DNA from: Rhizobiales bacterium 2SD
GTDB taxonomy: Bacteria; Pseudomonadota; Alphaproteobacteria; Rhizobiales; Beijerinckiaceae
Reading direction: 5' to 3'
DNA: 64,000 bases
Assembly (NCBI GenBank): GCA_005502805.1
Contig: SCMY01000007.1
Coordinates: forward strand, 186,001-250,000
Part shown: piece after piece, positions 26,036-38,558 of the stretch
Position numbering within the stretch: the first letter of the stretch is position 1
How the letters are laid out: every line of letters begins with the position of its first letter
Program-made: the position numbers and the translations under genes
Notes under the pieces: generated by a model
Database searches by the model: none
What the model saw: only the letters and a program-made list of their open reading frames with translations
Told to the model about the DNA's origin: nothing

Positions 26036-26524
26036 ATGAAGAAGATCGCAGCTATCGCCGGTATCTCGCTCGCCACATCCCTGTTCCCTGCCAGCCAGTC
26101 CCTGGCCGCGGGCTTCACCTGTCCGAATGTCGGAAACCTTGCCGCCTCGCCGGCCGCGGCGAAGGTCGGTGCGCGGCTGCCCAAGGGGTTTGCGCTGGAG
26201 CAGAGCGACAAGCTCGCCGCCGCGATCACACTGCTGCGCGAGCATGGGCTGTCGCCGGGCAACACGACAGATCACCTGATCGCCTTCTTCTGTCCGGCCG
26301 TGGCGGCCGAGACTGGCTTGTCCGACGCCGAGAAGCGGACGCGCGTGCTGCGCTTCGCCCAGAAGGCGACGCGCCTCGTCTACGCGCAGGATGATGTCGA
26401 CGCGGTGATCTACGATGTTCCCCTCAAGCCGGGCGTGGCGGAGGCGGCAACGGAACGCGCCAGGAAGGCAGGTCTCTCATTGGAGGCCTGGATCGGCCAG
26501 ACGGTCGAAGCCGCCATTCGCTAG
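26036..26524 (+). CDS. hypothetical exported protein
   Basis: Not recognised. 162 aa with a clear signal peptide (MKKIAAIAGISLATSLFPAS, cleavage near SLAAG), so periplasmic. The mature part has two cysteines (FTCPNVGNLA and FFCPAVAAE) that could form a disulphide, and a helical C-terminus. It lies 40 bases after grpE and ends 12 bases before the hsp20 enhancer sites, so it is the last gene of the hdeD-grpE unit. A periplasmic member of a chaperone operon is a candidate stress or folding factor; no more can be said. Confidence 0.75.
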   Translation: MKKIAAIAGISLATSLFPASQSLAAGFTCPNVGNLAASPAAAKVGARLPKGFALEQSDKLAAAITLLREHGLSPGNTTDHLIAFFCPAVAAETGLSDAEKRTRVLRFAQKATRLVYAQDDVDAVIYDVPLKPGVAEAATERARKAGLSLEAWIGQTVEAAIR

Positions 26525-26536
26525 CTCCGGCATCAT

Positions 26537-26572
26537 GGACATTCTGTCCGGGCGGAGCAGGACAGCTTGTCC
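26537..26572. promoter_or_regulatory. paired enhancer sites upstream of hsp20-dnaK operon
   Basis: GGACATTCTGTCC (26537-26549) and GGACAGCTTGTCC (26560-26572), centres 23 bp apart. These are the two best matches to GGACA-N3-TGTCC in the window. They end 53 bases before the GG of the sigma-54 promoter at 26624. Confidence 0.8.
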
Positions 26573-26623
26573 GCCGGAGCGCGGACTAACAGGCTAAGGC
26601 ACTGATATCGCAAGCCGTATCGG

Positions 26624-26640
26624 CTGGCATATCGGTTGCT
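26624..26640 (+). promoter_or_regulatory. sigma-54 promoter of the hsp20-dnaK operon
   Basis: CTGGCATATCGGTTGCT has GG-N10-GC with a perfect TTGCT -12 element and a -24 element altered at two positions (TGGCAT for TGGCAC, A for G). The conserved 53-base distance from the enhancer pair selects it over a poorer GG-N10-GC at 26598. The start would be near 26652, about 38 bases before the hsp20 ATG. Confidence 0.72.
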
Positions 26641-26689
26641 GTGAGATGTCGAAGACGTGTTTCCCGATGGCGACGAACGAGGTGATCTC

Positions 26690-27223
26690 ATGGTACAGGC
26701 CCCCTCCTCTCCCGGCCAAGCACCGAGCCATCCGGAACGCAATCTGCTGGAGCGTGGCATCGAGACGCCGTTTCACGCACTTCACCGGGAAATGAACCGC
26801 CTGTTCGACGTGTTTCATGGCAGGCTGACAGGCGGAGCCGGCCAGCCTGAGCCGATCAGCCCCATCACGGATGTCTGCGCCAACGACCAGCAGGTTCGCG
26901 TCACGATCGAGCTGCCGGGAATCGACAGCAACGACATCGATCTCTCGCTCGCCGGCGATCTTCTGACGGTTCGCGCGGAGAAGAAGGTCGACAGCGTCGA
27001 CCCCAAAGACAGCTATCATATCATCGAGCGCTCCTATGGAGTGGTCCAGAGAACGGTGAAGCTGCCTTGCGCGGTCGTCGGCGATCAAAGCCAGGCGCGC
27101 TTCAACAACGGCGTCCTGATCGTGACGTTCCCCAGAGCCGGAACGCAGGACACGAGCCGCAAGATTCCGATCGGCGATGCGGGCAAGCGAGCAGCGGAGC
27201 CCGCCGCTCCCGCGCCATCCTAG
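26690..27223 (+). CDS. small heat shock protein, Hsp20/alpha-crystallin family
   Basis: ATP-independent holdase, 177 aa. An N-terminal arm (to about residue 60, FHALHREMNRLFDVFHGRL) precedes the alpha-crystallin domain (TDVCANDQQVRVTIELPGID to FNNGVLIVTFPRA), and the C-terminal IxI anchor is IPI in SRKIPIGD. ATG at 26690 has a GAGGTGAT ribosome site; a GTG at 26657 would add 11 residues but lies almost at the predicted transcription start. First gene of the dnaK operon. Confidence 0.93.
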   Translation: MVQAPSSPGQAPSHPERNLLERGIETPFHALHREMNRLFDVFHGRLTGGAGQPEPISPITDVCANDQQVRVTIELPGIDSNDIDLSLAGDLLTVRAEKKVDSVDPKDSYHIIERSYGVVQRTVKLPCAVVGDQSQARFNNGVLIVTFPRAGTQDTSRKIPIGDAGKRAAEPAAPAPS

Positions 27224-27309
27224 CCGGCTGATCAAAGGTCGTCGGGCGCGGCCCGGCAAGGCGCAACAAGACCGGACACGACAATCAAACAGCGACAGGG
27301 AGCAGCACG

Positions 27310-29211
<1,902 letters not shown>

Positions 29212-29277
29212 CGTCAGCCAGGGCGCGGTCCGGCTCACGCTCGATCAGGCATGCCGTTCGCAGACGGGAGAGGTGTC

Positions 29278-29970
29278 ATGAGCAACACCGAGCACAGCGT
29301 GCGCGTGACGGTCACGCGCAACGGGCCCTATGTCGTGGCGGGCCCGGTCCGGTTGACCGACCTGACGATTGCAACCGATGCAGCGGGAGTGTCGGAAAAG
29401 TGGGTCGGGCACGACCGCCCCGAGAGCAAGGCAACCATCGCGCTTTGCCGGTGCGGGCATTCGCGCAACAAGCCGTTTTGCGACGGTTCCCACGCCGGGG
29501 TCGGCTTCGATGGCGCCGAAACCGCAAGCAGAACGCCCTATCTCGAACAGGCGCAGGCCTTCGACGGTCCTGAGCTCGCGCTCCTCGATGTCGAAAAACT
29601 CTGCGCTTTCGCGCGCTTCTGCGATGCCAACGGGCAGATCTGGAACGAGGTCGCCGCGACGGCTGATCCGGAGGTGCGCGAAACCTTCATCCACCAGGCT
29701 CAAAACTGTCCCTCGGGACGCCTCGTCGCCTGGGACACGGCTCGTCAGGCGGCGCTCGAGCCTGATGTCGCGCCGTCGATCGGCTTCATCGAGGATCCGG
29801 CCGAGGGCTGCAGCGGCCCAATCTGGCTGCGCGGTGGGATCGCCGTCATCTCAGCCGATGGCGCAGCCTATGAGCTTCGCCAGCGCGTGACGCTGTGCCG
29901 ATGCGGCAGCTCCCAAAACAAGCCCTTCTGCGATGGTACGCATGCCGCTATCAAATTTCAGGCGAAGTGA
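29278..29970 (+). CDS. double-CDGSH iron-sulfur domain protein
   Basis: Soluble 230-aa protein with two CDGSH-type 2Fe-2S motifs: CRCGHSRNKPFCDGSH at about residues 57-72 and CRCGSSQNKPFCDGTH near the C-terminus. Both keep the 3-Cys-1-His ligand set. The region between has further cysteines (FCDANGQIW, AQNCPSG, EGCSGPIW). ATG at 29278 is chosen for the GGGAGAGG ribosome site. Such proteins hold redox- or pH-labile clusters; role in a chaperone operon is unknown, but a redox or acid sensor or Fe-S donor is conceivable. Confidence 0.88.
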   Translation: MSNTEHSVRVTVTRNGPYVVAGPVRLTDLTIATDAAGVSEKWVGHDRPESKATIALCRCGHSRNKPFCDGSHAGVGFDGAETASRTPYLEQAQAFDGPELALLDVEKLCAFARFCDANGQIWNEVAATADPEVRETFIHQAQNCPSGRLVAWDTARQAALEPDVAPSIGFIEDPAEGCSGPIWLRGGIAVISADGAAYELRQRVTLCRCGSSQNKPFCDGTHAAIKFQAK

Positions 29971-30018
29971 CAGAATTCGACATGCGCTTCGCCGCTGCAC
30001 AGGCCTTCGGAGTTGCCC

Positions 30019-30921
30019 GTGAAAAATCCCTATGAGGTTCTCGGCGTCGCTCAGACGGCTTCCGCTGCCGAGATCCAGAGCGCCTATCGCAAGCTGGCGA
30101 AGAAGCTGCACCCCGACCTCAATCCCGGTGACAAGGCGGCGGAGGAGAAGTTCAAGGAGGTGGCGGGCGCCTATGACCTGCTGAGCGATGCCGACAAGCG
30201 CAAGCGCTTCGACGCCGGTGAGATCGATGCCTCCGGCGCCGAGCGGCCGCAGCATCACTATTATCGGGATTTCGCCTCCTCGGATCAGGGCAACCCTTAC
30301 GCGGATGCGTCGGGCTTCGCCGATTTCATGGACGAGGACGATGCTCTCGCCGAGTTCCTGCGCCGCAGCCAGAGGACCCGGGCGAACCGCCGTGGCCAGG
30401 ATCTGCACTATCATCTGGCGGTCGATTTCGTGGATTCGATCACCGGCGCGACCCAGCGCTTGAACCTGCCGGACGGCAGCACGATCGATGTGAAGATCCC
30501 GCCTGGGCTCGTCGACGGCCAGACCCTCAGGCTCAAGGGCAAGGGCGCACCGGGAACCGGCAAGGGTGGGCCGGGCGACGCCCTGATCGAGATCGAGGTC
30601 CGGCCCGACCGGCGCTTCACCCGCGAGGGCGACGACATCACGCTCGAATTGCCGATCTCGCTGACCGAGGCGGTTCTCGGCGGTCCGGTGCGGGTGCCGA
30701 CGCCGACAGGTGACGTTACGATGTCGGTGCCGAAGGGATCGAACACCGGAACGAAGCTGCGCCTGCGCGGCAAGGGCGCGCCACGCCGCGGCGGCGGCCA
30801 GGGCGACCAGTTCGTCAGGCTGAAGGTAGTCCTGCCGAAAACGCCCGACCCTGAGCTCGAAGCCTTCGTGTCGACCTGGAAGGGCAAGGACTACAATCCG
30901 CGCGAGGGGGCAGCGTCATGA
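30019..30921 (+). CDS. cbpA: class B J-domain co-chaperone (CbpA-like)
   Basis: DnaK partner of 300 aa. The J domain (residues 1-70) contains the HPD motif ([11 protein letters not shown]); there is no cysteine zinc finger, so this is CbpA-like rather than DnaJ. Two C-terminal substrate-binding beta domains follow ([40 protein letters not shown]). GTG at 30019 is chosen with GGAG 8 bases upstream; TTG at 30013 is unlikely. The stop overlaps the CbpM gene by four bases, the classical cbpA-cbpM arrangement. Confidence 0.93.
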   Translation: MKNPYEVLGVAQTASAAEIQSAYRKLAKKLHPDLNPGDKAAEEKFKEVAGAYDLLSDADKRKRFDAGEIDASGAERPQHHYYRDFASSDQGNPYADASGFADFMDEDDALAEFLRRSQRTRANRRGQDLHYHLAVDFVDSITGATQRLNLPDGSTIDVKIPPGLVDGQTLRLKGKGAPGTGKGGPGDALIEIEVRPDRRFTREGDDITLELPISLTEAVLGGPVRVPTPTGDVTMSVPKGSNTGTKLRLRGKGAPRRGGGQGDQFVRLKVVLPKTPDPELEAFVSTWKGKDYNPREGAAS

Positions 30922-31199
30922 GGATGACCAAGCAGGAATTCCTGACCTCGTCGGGACTTCAGGTGCAGGTGCTGGAATTCTGGCTGGAGCAGCACTGGCT
31001 GATTCCGGAGGAGTCGGCCGGCGAGCTGCATTTCCAGGACATCGACATCGCGCGCGCCCATCTCATTCGTGGGCTCAAGGACGATCTCGGCGCCAATGAC
31101 GAAGGCATCGACGTGATCCTGCATCTCATGGACCAGGTCCATGGGCTGCGGCGCGCACTCGTCGAGCTGCGCCAGCAGATCGGCGGAGGTCGAGGCTAG
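30918..31199 (+). CDS. cbpM: CbpM-like chaperone modulator
   Basis: A 93-aa protein of the CbpM/MerR_2-like family, which binds the J domain of CbpA and limits its activity. It has an N-terminal winged-helix-like part ([20 protein letters not shown], then EQHWLIP) and a C-terminal helix ([20 protein letters not shown]). Overlap with the cbpA stop (ATGA) supports coupled synthesis and the assignment. Confidence 0.87.
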   Translation: MRMTKQEFLTSSGLQVQVLEFWLEQHWLIPEESAGELHFQDIDIARAHLIRGLKDDLGANDEGIDVILHLMDQVHGLRRALVELRQQIGGGRG

Positions 31200-31250
31200 T
31201 TTCCGGCCGCCCTGAACACGGCCTCGAGGCACGAGCGCACGGAGGATGCC

Positions 31251-31478
31251 ATGACGGAACCTTTCCCCGGCCAGGGCCGGATCGAGATCGACATGCTCGT
31301 GCTCCGCGCCCTCGTCCGCAAGCTGGTGGAGAAGGGCGTGCTGTCGCCGGACGACGTGAAGGCGCTGCTGTTCGAGGCCGCGAAACAGATGAACGAAGTC
31401 GGCAGCGAGCAGACTGATCAAGCCGCCCGCAGCATGGTCGCGCAGGATCTCGCCCCGGCCTTTCTGGGCCAGAAGTGA
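31251..31478 (+). CDS. hypothetical small protein in chaperone operon
   Basis: Not recognised. 75 aa, soluble, mostly helical, with LVLRALVRKLVEKGVLSPDD as a conserved-looking helix-turn-helix-like segment and no cysteines. A GGAGG ribosome site lies 5 bases before the ATG. It sits between cbpM and the response regulator in the same direction, so it is probably cotranscribed and controlled by the same sigma-54 promoter. Confidence 0.7.
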   Translation: MTEPFPGQGRIEIDMLVLRALVRKLVEKGVLSPDDVKALLFEAAKQMNEVGSEQTDQAARSMVAQDLAPAFLGQK

Positions 31479-31587
31479 AACCTGAAGCGCGGTGCGGCTG
31501 ACCGCTGAAAACGAGCGAAGTACCACCGTCGCTCGCCGCGATGGCGAGTGGGGGCACGCAAAGGCCCGAGCAGACGGGAAGGATCGG

Positions 31588-32988
31588 ATGTCGCAGGAAC
31601 AAGACGTGGTCTGGAGAGAGTCGTCTGCCGATCCGGAGTTCGGCCCGTGGCTGGCCGGAGCCTCGATCCTGATTGTCGATGACGAGCCCGGCATGCGCAA
31701 TTTCCTGGTCAAGCTGCTGAGGCCGCGCTGCAAGCGGATCGAGGAGGCCGCCAACGCGAAGGAAGCGACTCGGAAGGTCGAGGAGCATCCCTTCGACGTC
31801 GTGATCCTCGACAACATCATGCCCGGGCAGAACGGCCTGGATTGGCTGGCCGAGCAGCGTGCGAGCGGCTTCTTCGCCGACATCATTCTGATGACGGCTT
31901 ATGCCGATCTGGAGACCGCCATCGGCGCCCTGCGCGCCGGCGCAGTCGATTTCATCATCAAGCCGTTCCGTTCGAACCAGCTGCTCAACGCGATATCGCG
32001 CTGTCTCGACCGTGCCCGCCTCCAGCGCGAGAACGACGTGCTGCGGCACGAGCTGCACTCGCCGGGGCACCAATCCTTCCTGCGGGACAGGCTGGTCGGC
32101 AGCTCTAGGGCGATCCAGTCGGTACGCGACACGGTGGCCAAGGTCGCGCCGCTGCCGACATCGGTGCTGCTGACGGGCATGTCGGGCACCGGCAAAGAGG
32201 TGGTCGCGCGCTCGCTCCATTCGCTGTCGAGCCGGGCAGGCAAACTGTTCGTGCCGATCAATTGCGGCGCCATCCCCGCCGACATGATCGAGAGCGAGCT
32301 GTTCGGCCATCTGAAAGGGGCGTTCACCAGTGCCGGGCGCGCACGCGAAGGCCTGTTCATGCATGCGCATGGCGGAACCATATTCCTCGACGAGATCGGC
32401 GATCTACCTTTCCTGCTGCAGAGCAAGCTGCTGCGCGTGCTGGAGGATCGCCGCGTCCGGCCGGTCGGCTCGGAGCGCGAGGTGCCTTTCGATGCCCGCT
32501 TCATCTTCGCGACCAATGCGGATCTGGCGCGGCGCGTCGACGAAGGATCGTTTCGTGCCGACCTCTATTTCCGCATCAACGTCGTGCAGATCGCTTTGCC
32601 GCCGCTCAAGGAGCGCGGCGACGATGTCCTGGAGCTGGCGTCGATGTTCATGCGCGAATTCTCGCGGCAGCTCGGCATGCCGCCCGTCGCGATCGACGAG
32701 CGCGCGCGGACCGCGCTGAGGCGCTATGACTGGCCGGGAAACATCCGCGAGCTGCGCAATCTGATCGAGCGAGCCGTCATCCTCGGCGCTTTTCCGGCAG
32801 TGCTCGGCAACAGCCTTGAGCGCCACGAAACGCGGGGCGAAGACGGGCGGCAGACCCTCGCCGATGTCGAGCGACGCCACATCCTCGCCGTGCTGCGCGA
32901 GACCGGCGGCGATCGCGAGGAGGCGGCGCGCCGGCTGGGCATCTCGCGCAAGACCATCGACCGCAAATGTGCCAGCTGGAATGTCTAG
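31588..32988 (+). CDS. NtrC-family sigma-54-dependent response regulator
   Basis: Activator of sigma-54 RNA polymerase, 466 aa. Receiver domain (about 20-140) with phosphoacceptor D75 in VILDNIMPG and the acidic pair IVDDEPGM; AAA+ domain with Walker A TGMSGTGKE, GAFTSA at 244-249 and Walker B GGTIFLDEIGDLP; C-terminal Fis-type helix-turn-helix (REEAARRLGISRKTIDRK). GAFTSA replaces the usual sigma-54-contact loop GAFTGA. Its stop overlaps the kinase gene. It is the natural candidate to bind the GGACA-N3-TGTCC doublets, including the pair in front of its own operon. Confidence 0.93.
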   Translation: MSQEQDVVWRESSADPEFGPWLAGASILIVDDEPGMRNFLVKLLRPRCKRIEEAANAKEATRKVEEHPFDVVILDNIMPGQNGLDWLAEQRASGFFADIILMTAYADLETAIGALRAGAVDFIIKPFRSNQLLNAISRCLDRARLQRENDVLRHELHSPGHQSFLRDRLVGSSRAIQSVRDTVAKVAPLPTSVLLTGMSGTGKEVVARSLHSLSSRAGKLFVPINCGAIPADMIESELFGHLKGAFTSAGRAREGLFMHAHGGTIFLDEIGDLPFLLQSKLLRVLEDRRVRPVGSEREVPFDARFIFATNADLARRVDEGSFRADLYFRINVVQIALPPLKERGDDVLELASMFMREFSRQLGMPPVAIDERARTALRRYDWPGNIRELRNLIERAVILGAFPAVLGNSLERHETRGEDGRQTLADVERRHILAVLRETGGDREEAARRLGISRKTIDRKCASWNV

Positions 32989-35005
32989 CGAGGTAACGAG
33001 CGGCGGGTCTCCCGGGCGGTCCGTACGCTACCGCCTGCTGGCAATCGCGCTCGTGCCGATGCTGATCATCCTGCCGCTGCTGCTCGGCATCAGCATCTAT
33101 CGCTGGAACGCCCGCTTCAACGCGATGATGCTGTCGAAGGTCAATGACGACCTGACCATTGCACACCAATATCTGGCGCGGATCCGGGACAACACCGGGT
33201 ACCATCTCGCAGCGGTGACGGAGGCCGCCCGTTTCCAGGAACTGCTTGGAAAAGGTGAAGGCGACAACGGCGATCTCGCGGCTTTCCTGTCGGATGTCGC
33301 AGCAGGACGCGGGTTCGATTTTCTCTATGTGGTCGGCGACGACGGACGGGTGATTGTCGCCTGGCGGCAGATGACATCCGGCTTCATCCGCTCGGATGGG
33401 CCGATCGTCGGCTCCGCCCTGCAGGGAAAGGCTCGGGCCGGGATCGATATCTTCGAGGAAAGGGATCTGGCCGCGCTCTCGCCCGAGCTGGCGCTGCGCG
33501 CGCGCATCGCGATCATTCCTACGGCCGGCAGCACCCCCAGTGATCTCCTGGTCGAGCCACGCGGGCTCGTCCTGCAAGCCGCCAGCCCGGTCAAACTGCC
33601 CGATGGCCGCCCTGCCGCCTTGGTCGGCGGCATATTGCTCAACCGCAACCTCGCCTTCGTCGATGGCATCAACGACCTGATCTATCACGGTTCCGGACTG
33701 CCGGAAGGCAGCCGCGGCACCGTCACCCTGTTCCTCGATGATGTCCGCATCAGCACCAATGTGCGCATGTTCGAGGAACAGCGAGCGATCGGGACCCGCG
33801 TCTCCGCCCAGGTTCGCAGCGCCGTGCTCGACCAGGGCCGGGTCTGGCGCGACAGCGCCTTCGTCGTCGACGATTGGTATGTCTCGGCTTATGAGCCGAT
33901 CATCGACAGCCGGGGCCGGCGCGTCGGCATGCTCTATGCCGGCTTTCTCGAAAAGCCTTTCTTTCAGGCCAAGCAGGAAACCCTGATCGCAATTGCGGCG
34001 GCCTTCCTGATCGCCGTTCTCGCGACCGTGCCGCTGTTTCTGCACTGGGCCCGCGAGATTTTCCGGCCACTGGAGCGCATGAGCGGGGTCATCGCACAGG
34101 TCGAGGGCGGCGATCTCGCGGCACGGACCGGCGAGGTCACCAAACGCGACGAGATCGGGCGGGTCGCGCTTCATCTCGACCATCTGCTCGACCAGGTCCA
34201 GGAGCGCGACGCCGAACTGCGACAGTGGAACCAGGAACTCAACCAGCGTGTCGAGGAGCGCGCGCGCGCCCTGCAACTGACCACGACGCAGCTCGAGACG
34301 ACGACCAGGCAGCTCATCATGTCGGAGAAGCTCGCGGCCATCGGCGAGATCACCGCCGGCGTCGCCCATGAGATCAACAACCCCATCGCCGTCATGCAGG
34401 GCAATCTGGAGGTGATCCGCCAGATCATGGGCGCTGATGCCGGGCAGGCGCAGACGGAGTTCCGCCTGATCGAGCAGCAGATGGACCGGATCACCGAGAT
34501 CGTGACCAAGCTGCTGCAATTCGCGAAGCCCCAGGAGTATTCGGGCTACACCGAGCACTATGCCGTGGCCGGCGTCATCTCCGACACGCTGCCGCTCGTG
34601 CAGCATCTCCTGAAGAGGACCACGATTGCCGTCGAACGCGAGGACCGGGCGCTCCAGCCGGTCATGATGAACCGCGCCGAGCTCCAGCAGGTGCTGGTCA
34701 ACCTCATCGTCAACGCCATCCACGCAATGCCCGATGGCGGGCAGCTCTTCTTGCGCAGCGTCGACAGCGACATGGACGGGCAGGAAGGCGTCGCGATCCG
34801 GATCACCGATACCGGCGCGGGGATGACCCCCGAGGTGATGCAGAAGGTCTTCGACCCCTTCTTCACGACGAAGCGGCGGGAGGGCACCGGGCTCGGCTTG
34901 TCGATCAGCCAGATGCTGGTGACGCGGCAGGGCGGCAGGATCTCGGTCGAGAGCGAGCCGGGCGTCGGGACGACCTTCACCGTCTGGCTGCCTGCAGCTC
35001 ATTGA
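32981..35005 (+). CDS. sensor histidine kinase partner of the sigma-54 regulator
   Basis: Inner-membrane kinase, 674 aa. TM1 (about 16-40), a large periplasmic sensor of about 290 residues with a Cache-like pattern (FLYVVGDDGRVIVAWRQ), TM2 (about 333-355), HAMP, a coiled coil (ELRQWNQELNQRVEERARAL), HisKA with H463 in GVAHEINNPIAVMQGN, and HATPase_c (NLIVNAIHAM, DTGAGMTPE, GTGLGLSIS). ATG at 32981 overlaps the regulator gene by eight bases. The signal is unknown but is read outside the cytoplasm, unlike classical heat-shock control. Last gene before the clpB promoter. Confidence 0.93.
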   Translation: MSSEVTSGGSPGRSVRYRLLAIALVPMLIILPLLLGISIYRWNARFNAMMLSKVNDDLTIAHQYLARIRDNTGYHLAAVTEAARFQELLGKGEGDNGDLAAFLSDVAAGRGFDFLYVVGDDGRVIVAWRQMTSGFIRSDGPIVGSALQGKARAGIDIFEERDLAALSPELALRARIAIIPTAGSTPSDLLVEPRGLVLQAASPVKLPDGRPAALVGGILLNRNLAFVDGINDLIYHGSGLPEGSRGTVTLFLDDVRISTNVRMFEEQRAIGTRVSAQVRSAVLDQGRVWRDSAFVVDDWYVSAYEPIIDSRGRRVGMLYAGFLEKPFFQAKQETLIAIAAAFLIAVLATVPLFLHWAREIFRPLERMSGVIAQVEGGDLAARTGEVTKRDEIGRVALHLDHLLDQVQERDAELRQWNQELNQRVEERARALQLTTTQLETTTRQLIMSEKLAAIGEITAGVAHEINNPIAVMQGNLEVIRQIMGADAGQAQTEFRLIEQQMDRITEIVTKLLQFAKPQEYSGYTEHYAVAGVISDTLPLVQHLLKRTTIAVEREDRALQPVMMNRAELQQVLVNLIVNAIHAMPDGGQLFLRSVDSDMDGQEGVAIRITDTGAGMTPEVMQKVFDPFFTTKRREGTGLGLSISQMLVTRQGGRISVESEPGVGTTFTVWLPAAH

Positions 35006-35020
35006 GACTGCCGGCCCGAC

Positions 35021-35056
35021 GGACAGATTGTCCGCCCGGCGATCGACAGATTGTCC
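35021..35056. promoter_or_regulatory. paired enhancer sites upstream of clpB
   Basis: GGACAGATTGTCC (35021-35033) and CGACAGATTGTCC (35044-35056), centres 23 bp apart. They end 53 bases before the GG of the sigma-54 promoter at 35108 and start 15 bases after the kinase stop codon. Confidence 0.8.
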
Positions 35057-35107
35057 GGCACTGCAGCGACCTCCCTTTCATCATCTTGATTTCATTGGCC
35101 CTCCGCC

Positions 35108-35124
35108 TTGGCACGCCGGTTGCT
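35108..35124 (+). promoter_or_regulatory. sigma-54 promoter of clpB
   Basis: TTGGCACGCCGGTTGCT carries full -24 (TTGGCACG) and -12 (TTGCT) elements with GG-N10-GC spacing. Transcription should start near 35136, giving a leader of about 97 bases before clpB. Confidence 0.88.
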
Positions 35125-35232
35125 CATATGAGCCGGCAGGGTTGCTGAGGCTTGTCGTCTCCGAGATTGACAGGCCGGCTCGGCGGGACTGGTATTCAGC
35201 CTTGATCAGATATTGTTCCGGAAGGTTGTTCG

Positions 35233-37848
<2,616 letters not shown>

Positions 37849-37942
37849 GCCTGGGCGGTTAGGTTCCTGCTTGTTGAGCGGGAGCCGTCTTACGCCCGTG
37901 ATCTCCGCAACCGACAGATCTCAACTTGAGGAGGAAGCCAGG

Positions 37943-38197
37943 ATGAACGCCAAGGTCAAGGAAGGCATGGAGGTCATCGGCGCCGATGGCGTCCATGTCG
38001 GGACGGTCGATCGCGTCGAGGGCGAGCGCATCAAGCTGAAGAAGAGCGATTCCTACGGCCGCCACGAGGGCCATCACCACTATATCGAACTCGGCTTCGT
38101 CGCCGGCGTGGAGGGCGACAAGGTGCGCCTCTCCGCCAATGCCGACATCGCCGTGACGCTTGAGGAAGAGCCCTCGGGCAAGCCGGTCGATCTGTGA
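37943..38197 (+). CDS. DUF2171 domain protein
   Basis: An 84-aa soluble protein with GMEVIGADGVHVGTVDRVEG, the start of the PRC-barrel-like DUF2171 domain, and a histidine-rich turn (GRHEGHHHYI) that could bind metal. A GAGGAGGAAG ribosome site precedes the ATG. It lies 94 bases after clpB in the same direction and is probably cotranscribed. Function unknown; relatives are often found next to stress genes. Confidence 0.82.
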   Translation: MNAKVKEGMEVIGADGVHVGTVDRVEGERIKLKKSDSYGRHEGHHHYIELGFVAGVEGDKVRLSANADIAVTLEEEPSGKPVDL

Positions 38198-38260
38198 CGC
38201 GCCCGGCCGCAGTCCCTGCCGACTGCGGCCGTTCCGTTCGCTTCCAGGAGGATCAGCGCG

Positions 38261-38455
38261 ATGCAGCTCTATGATCTCTACCTCAATGCCAAGAAACCGG
38301 CGATCGGCCTCTATGTCGCCAGCGGCGCCAAGCTTCCCGATTTCGCCGATCCGAAGGACTGGCTCTTCGACGGAACCGCCGCCGCGGACCTGCTGCCGCC
38401 GAGCGTGATCGAAGGCGTCGCCAGCGCCGGCCACGCCTTCCGCGACATGGATTGA
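38261..38455 (+). CDS. hypothetical small protein
   Basis: Not recognised. 64 aa, soluble, starting MQLYDLYLNAKKPAIGLYVA, with WLFDGTAAADLLPPSVIEGV toward the C-terminus. An AGGAGG ribosome site lies about 10 bases ahead of the ATG. It is in line with DUF2171 and the DyP peroxidase gene, so it is probably part of the clpB-DyP-encapsulin transcript. Confidence 0.7.
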   Translation: MQLYDLYLNAKKPAIGLYVASGAKLPDFADPKDWLFDGTAAADLLPPSVIEGVASAGHAFRDMD

Positions 38456-38558
38456 ATTCATCTGCGCCGGGGCGCAGGCTGGCGCGCCGCGTGATGATCA
38501 GCATGACCATCCGGACGACCGGCATGGCTTCGAGCGACGTGTAGCAGCAGGGTTGTCC

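Noticed and set aside
26596..26612. Alternative GG-N10-GC (AAGGCACTGATATCGCA) as the hsp20 sigma-54 promoter
   Set aside because: Four mismatches to the consensus and only 25 bases from the enhancer pair, whereas 26624-26640 has a perfect TTGCT and the same 53-base spacing as the other promoters.
26642..26690. TGAGAT pairing with ATCTCA at the hsp20 start as an RNA thermometer
   Set aside because: Only six base pairs across a loop of about 37 bases and no ROSE or fourU pattern; the predicted transcript start near 26652 would also remove the 5' arm.
32777..35002. Long antisense frame (741 codons) opposite the histidine kinase, and similar ones opposite dnaK and clpB
   Set aside because: Shadows of conserved genes; no ribosome site, no recognisable domains.
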